Source of the DNA: Massilia niastensis DSM 21313
Lineage (GTDB): Bacteria; Pseudomonadota; Gammaproteobacteria; Burkholderiales; Burkholderiaceae_D
Assembly (NCBI RefSeq): GCF_000382345.1
Contig: NZ_KB908090.1
Location: 1 to 64,000, forward strand
Direction of reading: 5' to 3'
DNA length: 64,000 nucleotides
Position numbers and translations under genes: made by a program. The notes under the pieces are model-generated. The model was not told where the DNA came from. It saw only the letters and a list, made by a program, of their open reading frames with translations, and did not search any database. Shown here piece by piece: positions 1 to 7,928 of this stretch; positions within the stretch are counted from its first letter, which is position 1, and each line of letters begins with the position of its first letter.

Positions 1-246
1 CTGCGCGCCTGGCGAAGCTGGCTGAAGATGGCAAACGACAGCGGGATCGAGCCGCTAAGGAAATTCGCCACCAAGTTAAAACCCTACTGGCGAGGCATCG
101 CAGCGCGGCTGCGCTGGCCGATGCATACCGGCCAGCTCGAGGGCATCAACAACCGTATCAAGGTGATGAAGCGGATGGCCTATGGCTACCGGGATAGCGA
201 CTTCTTTTTCCTCAAGATCAAAGCCGCGTTTCCCGGAAATCCGTGA
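1..246 (+). CDS. ISL3-family transposase, C-terminal end (cut by window edge)
   Basis: The reading frame is open from base 1, so the protein begins outside the window; only about 81 C-terminal residues are visible. The stretch GQLEGINNRIKVMKRMAYGY is the hallmark end of the ISL3 transposase DDE domain: its glutamate is the third catalytic acid and the arginine/lysine-rich helix follows it. The stop codon is at 244-246. A 31-base inverted-repeat arm begins 26 bases downstream, where the right end of an insertion sequence would be expected. Whether the upstream part is intact cannot be seen. The family call is made from the motif, not from a search. Confidence 0.82.
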   Translation: MRAWRSWLKMANDSGIEPLRKFATKLKPYWRGIAARLRWPMHTGQLEGINNRIKVMKRMAYGYRDSDFFFLKIKAAFPGNP

Positions 247-655
247 TGAACCTTTTTTTATGGCCCATCAAGGCATTCAGGGTCAGGTCTGTCATTCGGA
301 CACCGAGCGGGCACCTTTGCTCTATCTCAAAATGCTGACGTGTTTATCCCAAACTCGTCCATGCTCGGCTCACCTTTGGCTCCGAAACCCGCGCATCACG
401 GACAATGTCGGAAGTCGAAAAAGGTGCCAGCATACTTAAAAACGTTCTGAGATTCCGCAAGGGTTGTGCGCCCATGTCCGAATGACAGACCTGACCCCGA
501 ATGCCACGACAGGCCTGGGTGGCGGCTATTGAATTGCCGGGTTTGCTCTGGCGTGGCGGACCCATGTATGCCCGAGATCACGCTGCGCATGCCCGCGACG
601 CGCGTGCCGGAACAGGTGTAATCTCACCGGGACCGGTACGCCGCGAGAGGGGCAG
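247..655. other. Intergenic region holding the inverted-repeat element
   Basis: There is no credible coding sequence between the transposase stop and the PAS-GGDEF-EAL gene. Most of it is the 31-bp inverted repeat pair. The last ~150 bases (506-655) should contain the promoter of the downstream gene, but no clear -35/-10 pair was identified. Confidence 0.6.
272..505. repeat. 234-bp element bounded by 31-bp inverted repeats
   Basis: Bases 272-302 and the reverse complement of 475-505 are the same 31-mer (GGCATTC-R-GGGTCAGGTC...) with one mismatch, at base 279. The interior has no convincing gene. No direct duplication is visible at the outer edges. The left arm lies just after the ISL3 transposase stop, so the arms may be insertion-sequence ends (one active, one solo) or the termini of a small non-autonomous element mobilised by that transposase. 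Confidence 0.7.
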
Positions 656-3025
656 ATGGCCATGAAAGATCCTTCCGAACAGGTGACATTCCTGACCGAT
701 GACAAGGGCACGATCGCCGCATGGAACCCTGCATGCGCGGCCCTGTTCGGCCTGGAAGCGGCCGATAGCGTGGGCCAGCCGCTCGGCCGCCTGCTCGCCG
801 ACGGCCCGGACTGGCCGAGCCTGGCCGCGGCCGGCGGCGGCCGCGTGCGCCTGCGCACGGCCCACGGGCGCCAGCAGCGCGCCTCCCTGGCGCTGGTCGC
901 GCAGCTCGGCGCGAGCGAGGCGCCGCGCGCCTGGAGCGTGACCGCGGCGCTGGGCCTGGATGGCGCTGCAACGGAATCCGACTGCGTGGGACACACGCCG
1001 CTGGCCGAGATCGTCGACCTGCTGCCCGGCACCTTCTACGCGATCAACCGTGAGGGCCGCTTCGTGCTGTGGAACCACAACCTCGAGCGCCTGTGCGAAA
1101 TGATGCCCGACGAAGTCGCCGCGGCCCATGTGATCGACATGTTCGAGCTGCGCGAACGCCCGCAGGCCACCGAGAACATCCGCCTCGTGTTCGAGGAAGG
1201 CGTCGAGGTCTCGATGGAAGCCAACTACGTGTCGCGCAGCGGGCGCGAGACCCCGATGCTGCTGGGCGGCGCGCGCATCGCCTGCGACGGCAAGGACTAC
1301 CTGTTCGGCATGGGGATCGACATCTCGGTGCGGCGCGAGCGCGAGAACCGGATGATCCTGTACGAACGGGCCCTGCACGCGGCCAGCAACGGCATCGTGA
1401 TCACCGGCTGCGCCGGCCGCGACAACCCGATCGAGTACGTCAACCCGGCCTTCGAGCACATCACCGGCTACCGCGCCGCCGAGGTGCTGGGCCGCGATTC
1501 GCGCTTCATGGCCGCGCCCAAGCTGGATGTCAATGAACGGGCCCAGGTGCGGCTGGCGCTGCAGGAGCGGCGCCCGGTCCAGGTCACGATGCGCAACCTG
1601 CGCAAGAGCGGCGAAGTGTTCTGGAACGACCTGAGCATCACGCCCGTGCACGACGAGCACGGCGAGGTCACGCATTTCATCGGCATCGTGGTCGACGTCA
1701 CCGCCACCAAGCAGCGCACCGCCCACCTCGAGCACGAAGTCAACCACGACGCCCTCACCGGCCTGGCCAACCGCAACCTGCTGTGGGACCGCCTCGGCAA
1801 CGCGCTGCACCTGGCGCACCGCCACCATTCGATGGTGGCGGCCGTGCTGGTCGACCTGGACAACTTCAAGGCCATCAACGACACCTTCGGCCACGCCGCC
1901 GGCGACGTGGTGCTGAAGGTGGTGGCGCGGCGCCTGCAGTCGGCGGTGCGCGACAGCGACACGGTGGCGCGCATGTCCGGCGACGAGTTCGTGCTGGTGC
2001 TGGTCGACCAGCCCTCGCTGCGCTTCACCCTGCGCATGGTCGAGCGCCTGCGGCGCACCATGGTGATGCCGGTCGCCTTCGACGGCAACGAGATCCCGGT
2101 CGGCGCCAGCCTCGGCGTGGCCAGCTACCCGCACGACGGCCGCACCCCGGCCGAACTGGTGCGCGCCGCCGACATGGCGATGTACCGCGCCAAGAGCTGC
2201 GGCGGCGGCGTCCATTTCTTTTCGGCCGAGCTGCGCTCGGCCAGCGAGGCGCGCGCCGCCCTGGCCGGCCGCATGCGCTCCGCGCTCGAGCATGACGAAC
2301 TGTTCCTGCTGTTCCAGCCGCGCATCGATGCGCGCAGCCGCAAGGTACGCGGCTTCGAATCCCTGCTGCGCTGGCGCCATCCCGAGCACGGCGTGATGCT
2401 GCCCGCCGCCTTCCTGGCCGAAGCCGAGGAAAGCGGGCTGATCGTCGAGATCGGCGCCTGGGTGCAGGACCAGGCCTGCGCTTTCCTGCGCCAGCTGCGC
2501 GATGCCGGCCATGACGACCTGCCGGTGGCGGTGAATGTCTCGCACCGCGAATACAGCCGGCCCGACTTCAGCGCCGGCATCGCCGCGCGCCTGCAGCAAC
2601 ATGGCCTGCCGCCGGGCTGCCTGGAAATCGAGATCTCGGAATCCGACCTGATCCGCTGCCCGGGCCTCGGACGCGACCTGGCCACCCAGCTGCGCGAGGT
2701 CGGCGCGGTGCTCTCGGTGGACGATTTCGGGCGCGGCCTGTCCGACCTGCCCTTCCTGCAGCAGCTGTCGGTGCGCCAGGTCAAGCTGTCGAAGTCCGCG
2801 GTGCACGGCATCGCCAAGGATGACAACGGCTCCTCGCTGGCCAAGGCGCTGATCGACATCGGCCACAACCTCGACATGGCCGTGTTCGGCGAGGCGGTCG
2901 AAACCCAGGCCCAGGTCGAGTTCCTGACCTCGCACGGCTGCGACCAGCTGCAGGGCGTCTGGTTCAGCGAACCGCTCGAGGCCGACGCCGCCGCGCGGCT
3001 GCTGGCCCAGCCCCAGCACGCCTGA
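656..3025 (+). CDS. PAS-PAS-GGDEF-EAL cyclic-di-GMP signalling protein
   Basis: A 789-residue cytoplasmic protein with no membrane segments. A short PAS-like start (about 8-60) is followed by two clear PAS domains (about 118-230 and 240-360; ITGYRAAEVLGR is typical). A GGDEF domain follows with the signature SGDEF (S441-F445), then an EAL domain (about 540-785). The EAL signature reads ESL (568-570) and several satellite motifs are altered (DDFGRGLSDL, GEAVET, QGVWFSEP), although the acidic residues, the Asn of the NVS motif and the Lys remain. It probably senses a small ligand or redox signal through PAS and makes, breaks or binds c-di-GMP. ATG 656 lies close behind a GAGAGGGG ribosome site; ATG 662 has better spacing and is equally possible. 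Confidence 0.92.
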   Translation: MAMKDPSEQVTFLTDDKGTIAAWNPACAALFGLEAADSVGQPLGRLLADGPDWPSLAAAGGGRVRLRTAHGRQQRASLALVAQLGASEAPRAWSVTAALGLDGAATESDCVGHTPLAEIVDLLPGTFYAINREGRFVLWNHNLERLCEMMPDEVAAAHVIDMFELRERPQATENIRLVFEEGVEVSMEANYVSRSGRETPMLLGGARIACDGKDYLFGMGIDISVRRERENRMILYERALHAASNGIVITGCAGRDNPIEYVNPAFEHITGYRAAEVLGRDSRFMAAPKLDVNERAQVRLALQERRPVQVTMRNLRKSGEVFWNDLSITPVHDEHGEVTHFIGIVVDVTATKQRTAHLEHEVNHDALTGLANRNLLWDRLGNALHLAHRHHSMVAAVLVDLDNFKAINDTFGHAAGDVVLKVVARRLQSAVRDSDTVARMSGDEFVLVLVDQPSLRFTLRMVERLRRTMVMPVAFDGNEIPVGASLGVASYPHDGRTPAELVRAADMAMYRAKSCGGGVHFFSAELRSASEARAALAGRMRSALEHDELFLLFQPRIDARSRKVRGFESLLRWRHPEHGVMLPAAFLAEAEESGLIVEIGAWVQDQACAFLRQLRDAGHDDLPVAVNVSHREYSRPDFSAGIAARLQQHGLPPGCLEIEISESDLIRCPGLGRDLATQLREVGAVLSVDDFGRGLSDLPFLQQLSVRQVKLSKSAVHGIAKDDNGSSLAKALIDIGHNLDMAVFGEAVETQAQVEFLTSHGCDQLQGVWFSEPLEADAAARLLAQPQHA

Positions 3026-3041
3026 GACGTCAAGCGCGCTG

Positions 3042-3980
3042 TCAGCCTTCGTCGGTGATGCGCTTGACCAGGGCGTCCAGCACGTCTTCCGCCATGTCGC
3101 TCGACACCTGGCAGGTGCCGGCGTTCTCGTGCCCGCCGCCGCCGTATTCGAGCATCAGGGCGCCGACATTCGTCTTTGAGCTCCGGTTCAGGATCGATTT
3201 GCCGGTGGCGAACACGATGTTCTGCTGCTTCACGCCCCACAGCACGTGGATCGAGATATTCGTGTCCGGGAACAGCGCATAGATGATGAAGCGGTTGCCG
3301 GCATAGATCACCGGTTCCTGGCGCAGGTCCAGCACCACCAGGTTGCGGTGCACGCGCGCGCAGCGCCGGATCTGTTCCTTGCAGCGCTCGCTGTGTTCGA
3401 GGTACAGCGCGATGCGCTCGCCCACGTCGGGCAGCGCCATGATCTCCCTGATCGGGTGCGTGGCGCAGTGGTCGATCAGGTCCATCATCAGCTGGTAGTT
3501 CGAGATCCGGAAGTCATGGAAGCGGCCCAGGCCGGTGCGCGCATCCATCAGGAAGTTCAGCAGGTCCCAGCCCTGCGGGTCGAGCACTTCCGCGCGCGAG
3601 AAACGCGCCGCGTCGCCCTTGTCGACCGCCCGCATCATGTCGTCCCAGGCGCCAGGGAAGGTGGAGGCGCCGCCGTAGTGGTCGTATACCACGCGCGCGG
3701 CCGAGGGGGCATCCGGGTCGATCACATGGTTGTCGTGCTGGCCGGTATGGCGGATGGTTTCCGACAGGTGGTGGTCGAAGGACAGGTAGGCGGCCGCGAC
3801 ATAGGGCAGGTTGGTCGTGATATCGCGGCTCGTGATCGCGATCTTCCCGTCCTGCATGTCCTTCGGGTGGACGAACAGGATGTCGTCGATCAGGTCGAGG
3901 TGCTTGAGCAGCACGGCGCAGACCAGGCCGTCGAAGTCGCTGCGGGTGACAAGGCGGAATTTGCTGGGAACTGCAGACAT
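3042..3980 (-). CDS. DHH-family phosphoesterase (exopolyphosphatase/nanoRNase-like)
   Basis: A 312-residue protein. The N-terminal DHH domain shows the metal-binding motifs TRSDFDG and SFDHH, and the C-terminal DHHA1 domain ends with the substrate-binding GGGGHENAGTCQV. Members of this superfamily hydrolyse phosphoester bonds in short oligonucleotides, pAp or polyphosphate; the sequence alone does not decide which. The ATG at 3980 is preferred over the in-frame GTG at 3986 because the AAAGGA ribosome site sits at proper distance only from the ATG. It converges with the PAS-GGDEF-EAL gene, with 16 bases between stops and no obvious terminator. Confidence 0.88.
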   Translation of the reverse strand: MSAVPSKFRLVTRSDFDGLVCAVLLKHLDLIDDILFVHPKDMQDGKIAITSRDITTNLPYVAAAYLSFDHHLSETIRHTGQHDNHVIDPDAPSAARVVYDHYGGASTFPGAWDDMMRAVDKGDAARFSRAEVLDPQGWDLLNFLMDARTGLGRFHDFRISNYQLMMDLIDHCATHPIREIMALPDVGERIALYLEHSERCKEQIRRCARVHRNLVVLDLRQEPVIYAGNRFIIYALFPDTNISIHVLWGVKQQNIVFATGKSILNRSSKTNVGALMLEYGGGGHENAGTCQVSSDMAEDVLDALVKRITDEG

Positions 3981-4309
3981 CGGCACATCCTTTCAGCGTC
4001 GGATTGCGGGATTGGGCCGGCGGGCGCCGGTCCGGCGGTTCGTTGCCAGGCAAGAATCCATCATACCTTGCTATGTTTTCAAAAAATAGCTTTTGCGCAA
4101 GCTCATTCCGGCCGGGTAAGGCGCAGGCTATGCCGCGATTCCTGCAGGCTGTCGCAGCGCACTGGCCGCCCTGCCCGCCACAGGTTAAAGTTGCAACATC
4201 CCAACAGCCAAACTGTCAGGGAAAGGGGGAAACCCTCCCGGGGGGCGCCAGGCGTTACACTCGCCGCTGGCAGCACCATTGGATCAGAATCAGGGAATAC
4301 GACGACGAC
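3981..4309. other. Divergent intergenic region between DHH and LytS-type kinase genes
   Basis: This 329-base region carries the promoters of two divergent genes. The stretch around 4060-4100 is AT-richer (poly-A near 4081), the likely core promoter area. No known operator, RNA or terminator was recognised. Confidence 0.5.
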
Positions 4310-5599
4310 ATGCAAGCACGGAGCACAACCCAGCATTATTTTTCGAGCCTCCTGTCCTGGCTATACCGCTGCTTCGATGCCGTGGCGACCTGGGTCACCC
4401 AGCTGTCGTGGTGGAAATTCTTCCTGTTCGCCATCCTGACCCTGACCGCCGGCGCCATCCTGCAGGAAGAGCTGTTCAATGCCCCGGCCGAGGAAGAGAT
4501 CGCCCGCGCCGAGCGCGACGCCGGCCGCCGCAGCGACGCCAGCATCCTGATCGACGAGAGCGGCATCCATTTCAACCCGCGCAAGCCGCGCCCCGGCGCA
4601 ACCCCGGCTACGCCCGAGCCGCCGGTCCCGCCGGACGCACCGCCCGCGCCGCCCGCGCCGCCCGCATCGCCCTCGTCACCTGCTTCTCCCGCTTCTCCCG
4701 CTTCTCCCGCTTCTCCCGCGACGCCGGGGGTGCACCCGAACGGCGACTCGGTCCACATCGAGCTGCCGCCGCAGATCGGCGAAGAGCTGTCGAATGCGAT
4801 CGAGGCGGCGGTCGAGGACGCCGCCGAGCAAAAGGTGTCGCGCTACCACAAGCAGGCTTCGACCTGGTTCATGAACTTCGTGCTGCTGCTGGTGCTGGCC
4901 CTGTTCGGGACCAAGGCCCTGGTGGGCGGCAAGAAGCGCGCCGACGCCGAGGCCCAGGTGGCCAATGCCGCCGCCGAGCGCGAGGCGATGCAGCGCCAGT
5001 TGTCGGAAACGAAGATGCAGATGATGCAGGCCCAGGTCGAGCCCCACTTCCTGTTCAATACCCTGGCATCGGTCGAGCACCTGATCCAGGTCGATCCGCC
5101 GCGCGCCTCGGCCATGCAGCGCAGCCTGATCCAGTACCTGCGCGCCGTGCTGCCGCAGATGCGCGACAACGCCGTGGTCACCGGCCTCGGGCGCGAGGTG
5201 GACATGGTCAAGGCCTACCTGAACCTGCTCAAGATGCGGATGGAAGAGCGCCTGACGGTCGACCTGCAGATTCCGGACGGGCTGCGCAGCGCCGCCTTCC
5301 CGCCCATGATGCTGCAGTCGATGGTCGAGAACGCGATCAAGCACGGCCTCGAGTGCAAGCCCGAGGGCGGCACCCTGAAGATCGTCGCCGAGGTGGCCGA
5401 CAGCAAGCTGCGCGTGACCGTGACCGACGACGGCGTCGGGTTCGGGGTGGTGCCGAGCGACGGCACCGGCCTGGGCCTATCGACGATCCGCGAGCGCCTC
5501 AAGCTGCTGCACGGCGACGCCGCCAGCCTGCATATCGGCGCCAACAGCCCCAGCGGCGTGATCGCGACGATCGAAGTGCCCTACCAGCTGTCGAAATGA
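4310..5599 (+). CDS. LytS/AlgZ-type sensor histidine kinase with Pro/Ala-rich insert
   Basis: A 429-residue membrane kinase. TM1 is at about 33-52 and TM2 at about 185-205; between them lies a ~130-residue extracytoplasmic region rich in Pro/Ala/Ser, including a PAS tripeptide array. The cytoplasmic part has the His_kinase domain (phosphoacceptor His in VEPHFLFNTLAS) and a HATPase with NAIKHGLE, DDGVGF and GTGLGLSTIRERL. This is the LytS-type architecture, which phosphorylates LytTR regulators; the LytTR gene follows at 5725, so the pair is a two-component system. ATG 4310 is chosen because the frame upstream (from 4004) has no coding character and the family starts shortly before TM1. The signal sensed is unknown. 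Confidence 0.9.
   Translation: MQARSTTQHYFSSLLSWLYRCFDAVATWVTQLSWWKFFLFAILTLTAGAILQEELFNAPAEEEIARAERDAGRRSDASILIDESGIHFNPRKPRPGATPATPEPPVPPDAPPAPPAPPASPSSPASPASPASPASPATPGVHPNGDSVHIELPPQIGEELSNAIEAAVEDAAEQKVSRYHKQASTWFMNFVLLLVLALFGTKALVGGKKRADAEAQVANAAAEREAMQRQLSETKMQMMQAQVEPHFLFNTLASVEHLIQVDPPRASAMQRSLIQYLRAVLPQMRDNAVVTGLGREVDMVKAYLNLLKMRMEERLTVDLQIPDGLRSAAFPPMMLQSMVENAIKHGLECKPEGGTLKIVAEVADSKLRVTVTDDGVGFGVVPSDGTGLGLSTIRERLKLLHGDAASLHIGANSPSGVIATIEVPYQLSK
4683..4718 (+). repeat. 9-bp tandem repeat (x4) in the kinase gene
   Basis: The unit CTTCTCCCG is repeated four times without change and encodes Ser-Pro-Ala triplets in the extracytoplasmic region of the LytS-like kinase. Since 9 is a multiple of 3, changes in copy number would alter linker length and keep the frame. 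Confidence 0.85.
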
Positions 5600-5616
5600 G
5601 GCGGGCGGCTAGCTGT

Positions 5617-5658
5617 GGGCGACCAGCCGCGGGCGACCAGCCGCGGGCGGCCAGCCGC
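5617..5658. repeat. 14-bp tandem repeat (x3) between kinase and regulator genes
   Basis: GGGCGACCAGCCGC occurs twice perfectly (5617-5630, 5631-5644) and once with one change (5645-5658), followed by a partial copy starting at 5659. It lies in the 125-base gap between the LytS-type kinase stop and the LytTR regulator start. The unit resembles a run of half-palindromes (GCGGCTGG/CCAGCCGC), so it may form RNA structure in the intercistronic leader. Confidence 0.85.
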
Positions 5659-5724
5659 GGGCAGCTTGCCTCCAGCCCGGATTCGTTGAATAATTGATAC
5701 CCTTTTCCTAGCGACGAGATCACC

Positions 5725-6486
5725 ATGCCTACCGCGATTATTGCCGATGACGAAAGACTGATGCGTGACCAGCTGCGCATGCGCCTGTCCGAGGTGTGGC
5801 CGGAACTGCAGATCCTGGGCGAAGCCAAGAATGGCGAGGAAGCGGTCGAGCTGGTGAGCCAGCTCAAGCCCGACCTGACCTTCCTCGACATCCGCATGCC
5901 GGGCAAGACCGGCATGGAGGCGGCGCGCGATATCGGCGACCGCAGCCAGATCGTGTTCGTGACGGCCTACGACCAGTACGCGGTGGAGGCGTTCGAGCGC
6001 GGCGCGATCGACTACGTGCTCAAGCCGACCGAGCCGGACCGCCTGCAGATCACGGTCGACCGCCTCAAGCAGCGCCTGGAGCGCCCGCACGAGAACGTCA
6101 ACCAGAGCGTGACGGCGATGCTGTCGCAGCTGGCCGAGAAGATCGCCTCGCCCAAGCCCAAGCACCTGCAATGGATCCAGGCCAGCATCGGCCAGGACCT
6201 GCGCATGATTCCGGTCGAAGATATCCTGTTCTTCCGCTCGGACGAGAAATACACCTGCGTGCAGACCGCGTCGTTCGAGGCGCTGATCCGCAAGCCGGTG
6301 CGCGACCTGGCCGAGGAACTCGATCCGCAGCTGTTCTGGCAGATCCACCGCGCGACCCTGGTCAATGTCAATGCGATCGAAGGGGTGACGCGCGATATCC
6401 GCGGGCGGCACCTGGTGCAGATCAAGGGAAGGCCGGAAAAGCTCGAGGTCAGCAGGAGTTTCCTGCACTTGTTCAAGCAGATGTGA
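5725..6486 (+). CDS. LytTR-family response regulator
   Basis: A 253-residue protein. The receiver domain (about 1-120) has the acidic pair D8-D9, the phosphoacceptor D55 in FLDIRMPG, and T/K switch residues (VTAYD, LKPTEP). A C-terminal LytTR DNA-binding domain (about 150-250) contains FFRSDEKYTCV and FWQIHRATLVNVNAIEGV. It is the partner of the LytS-type kinase at 4310-5599 and is separated from it by a short tandem repeat. LytTR regulators bind pairs of direct repeats upstream of envelope, biofilm or exopolysaccharide genes; its targets here are not evident. Confidence 0.93.
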   Translation: MPTAIIADDERLMRDQLRMRLSEVWPELQILGEAKNGEEAVELVSQLKPDLTFLDIRMPGKTGMEAARDIGDRSQIVFVTAYDQYAVEAFERGAIDYVLKPTEPDRLQITVDRLKQRLERPHENVNQSVTAMLSQLAEKIASPKPKHLQWIQASIGQDLRMIPVEDILFFRSDEKYTCVQTASFEALIRKPVRDLAEELDPQLFWQIHRATLVNVNAIEGVTRDIRGRHLVQIKGRPEKLEVSRSFLHLFKQM

Positions 6487-6614
6487 TCGGGCGGCGCTGC
6501 GCTCGTCACGAGCGCGCCTGCCACGACCAGCGCAAGCGGCCGTTTATCCCCCCTCAAGCTTCCTGTTGCGAGGCGGCGTAATGTAGAGCCTCACCCCCAC
6601 GTCGCCAATTTCGC

Positions 6615-7808
6615 ATGGGCAGGTCCCGCATCACCCCACAGCGCCGCTTCCGCCGGAGGATCCCGCCCCCGGCGGCGCTCGTCGCCGGGTTCCTGGGCGG
6701 CTACTGCGCCGGCCATCTCGCCGCCGCCCTGCGCCGCGCGCGCGCCCAGCGCCGCCCTGCCCGCGACCTGGACGGCCGCCGCATCGTCCACAACGCCAGC
6801 GACGCCATCCTGTCGGTCGACCGCCAGACCACCATCCTGCTGGCCAATCCGGCCGCGGCCCACATGTTCGGCACCAGCGTCGCCGCCATGCAGGGCAGCC
6901 TGCTGGCGCGCTACATCCAGCCGGCCGGCGCGGCGGCCGGCACCCCGCTCGACTACTTCCCGGCCGGCGGCGGCCGCGCCGGGCGGCGCGCCACCGACTA
7001 TGCGGTCACCGGCATCCACGCCAACGGCCACCTGTTCCCGATCGAAGGCTCGATGTCCAGCGTCCACCACGACGGCCGCGAGATCTGGACGGTGATCCTG
7101 CGCGACGTCTCCGAACGCCACCTGGTCCAGCAGACCCTGGCGCGCTCGCACGACCAGCTGCGCCAGCTGTCCTCGGCCCTGCAGACCATCCGCGAAGAGG
7201 AACGCACCCACATCGCGCGCGAGCTGCACGACGACCTTGGCCAACTGCTGGCCTCGCTGCGCATGGACCTCACCCTGCTGGCGCGCTCCGACCCGCTGCA
7301 CGACGCGAGCCGCCGCCTGATCCAGGGCATGGAAGCCAACCTGCTCACCGCGATCACCTCCTTGCGCCGCATCGCCACCAACCTGCGCCCGCGCGCGCTC
7401 GACGAAGGCGGCCTGTATTTCGCGCTGCAGGGCCTGCGCGACGAATTCGTCGAGCGCCACGGCATTGCCGTCACCCTGCTGGCCGAGGAAGCCGAACTGC
7501 GCCTCGACGATGCCGCCAGCACCGCCGTGTTCCGCATCGTGCAGGAAGCGCTGACGAACGTGGCCCGCCATGCCCGGGCCAGCAGCGTCCTGCTCAAGCT
7601 CGACCGGATCGACGGCGAACTGCTGGTGACGATCCGCGACGACGGCTGCGGCATCCGCGCCCAGGACATGGAAAAGGCCCAGTCCCTGGGCCTGGTGGGC
7701 ATGCGCGAGCGGGTCTGGAACATGGGCGGCGAGATCACCATCGGCAGCGACGACGCGCCCGGCACCCGCATCGACATCGTGCTCCCCCTCGCAGGCCACG
7801 CCACCTGA
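6615..7808 (+). CDS. Orphan PAS sensor histidine kinase (NarL/HisKA_3 type)
   Basis: A 397-residue kinase. A basic N-terminus and one weak hydrophobic segment (about 19-40) come first, then a PAS domain (about 52-168, from IVHNASDAILSVD to IWTVILRDVSERHL). A HisKA_3 dimerisation helix follows with the phosphoacceptor H205 in IARELHDDLGQ, then a HATPase (QEALTNVARHA, DDGCGI, LGLVGMRERV). Kinases of this class signal to NarL/FixJ-type regulators, and none is adjacent, so the partner must be elsewhere. The gene lies between the LytTR regulator and the porin, in the same direction. The start at 6615 has no strong ribosome site; a later start would remove the hydrophobic segment. Confidence 0.88.
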   Translation: MGRSRITPQRRFRRRIPPPAALVAGFLGGYCAGHLAAALRRARAQRRPARDLDGRRIVHNASDAILSVDRQTTILLANPAAAHMFGTSVAAMQGSLLARYIQPAGAAAGTPLDYFPAGGGRAGRRATDYAVTGIHANGHLFPIEGSMSSVHHDGREIWTVILRDVSERHLVQQTLARSHDQLRQLSSALQTIREEERTHIARELHDDLGQLLASLRMDLTLLARSDPLHDASRRLIQGMEANLLTAITSLRRIATNLRPRALDEGGLYFALQGLRDEFVERHGIAVTLLAEEAELRLDDAASTAVFRIVQEALTNVARHARASSVLLKLDRIDGELLVTIRDDGCGIRAQDMEKAQSLGLVGMRERVWNMGGEITIGSDDAPGTRIDIVLPLAGHAT

Positions 7809-7814
7809 GGTTAA

Positions 7815-7836
7815 AAACTTGCAACATAGCAAGTTT
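7815..7836 (+). terminator. AT-rich hairpin after the orphan kinase (possible terminator)
   Basis: AAACTTGC (7815-7822) pairs perfectly with GCAAGTTT (7829-7836) around a 6-base loop, seven bases after the kinase stop codon. The downstream U-tract is short, so termination is only possible. An operator in the porin promoter region is the alternative. Confidence 0.45.
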
Positions 7837-7928
7837 GTCATGAACTCGACATATTCTCTGGGTAAGATCGCCGTCGATCTGAGTTCACTTATCAACTCAA
7901 CATCTTGTCGAAACCAAAGGAGATTTTC

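Noticed and set aside
578-3019. Large minus-strand open frames antisense to GGDEF, porin and TonB-receptor genes (e.g. 578-3019, 6591-8933; plus-strand 16629-18914)
   Set aside because: All coincide with well-recognised genes on the other strand and show no domain, signal or ribosome site.
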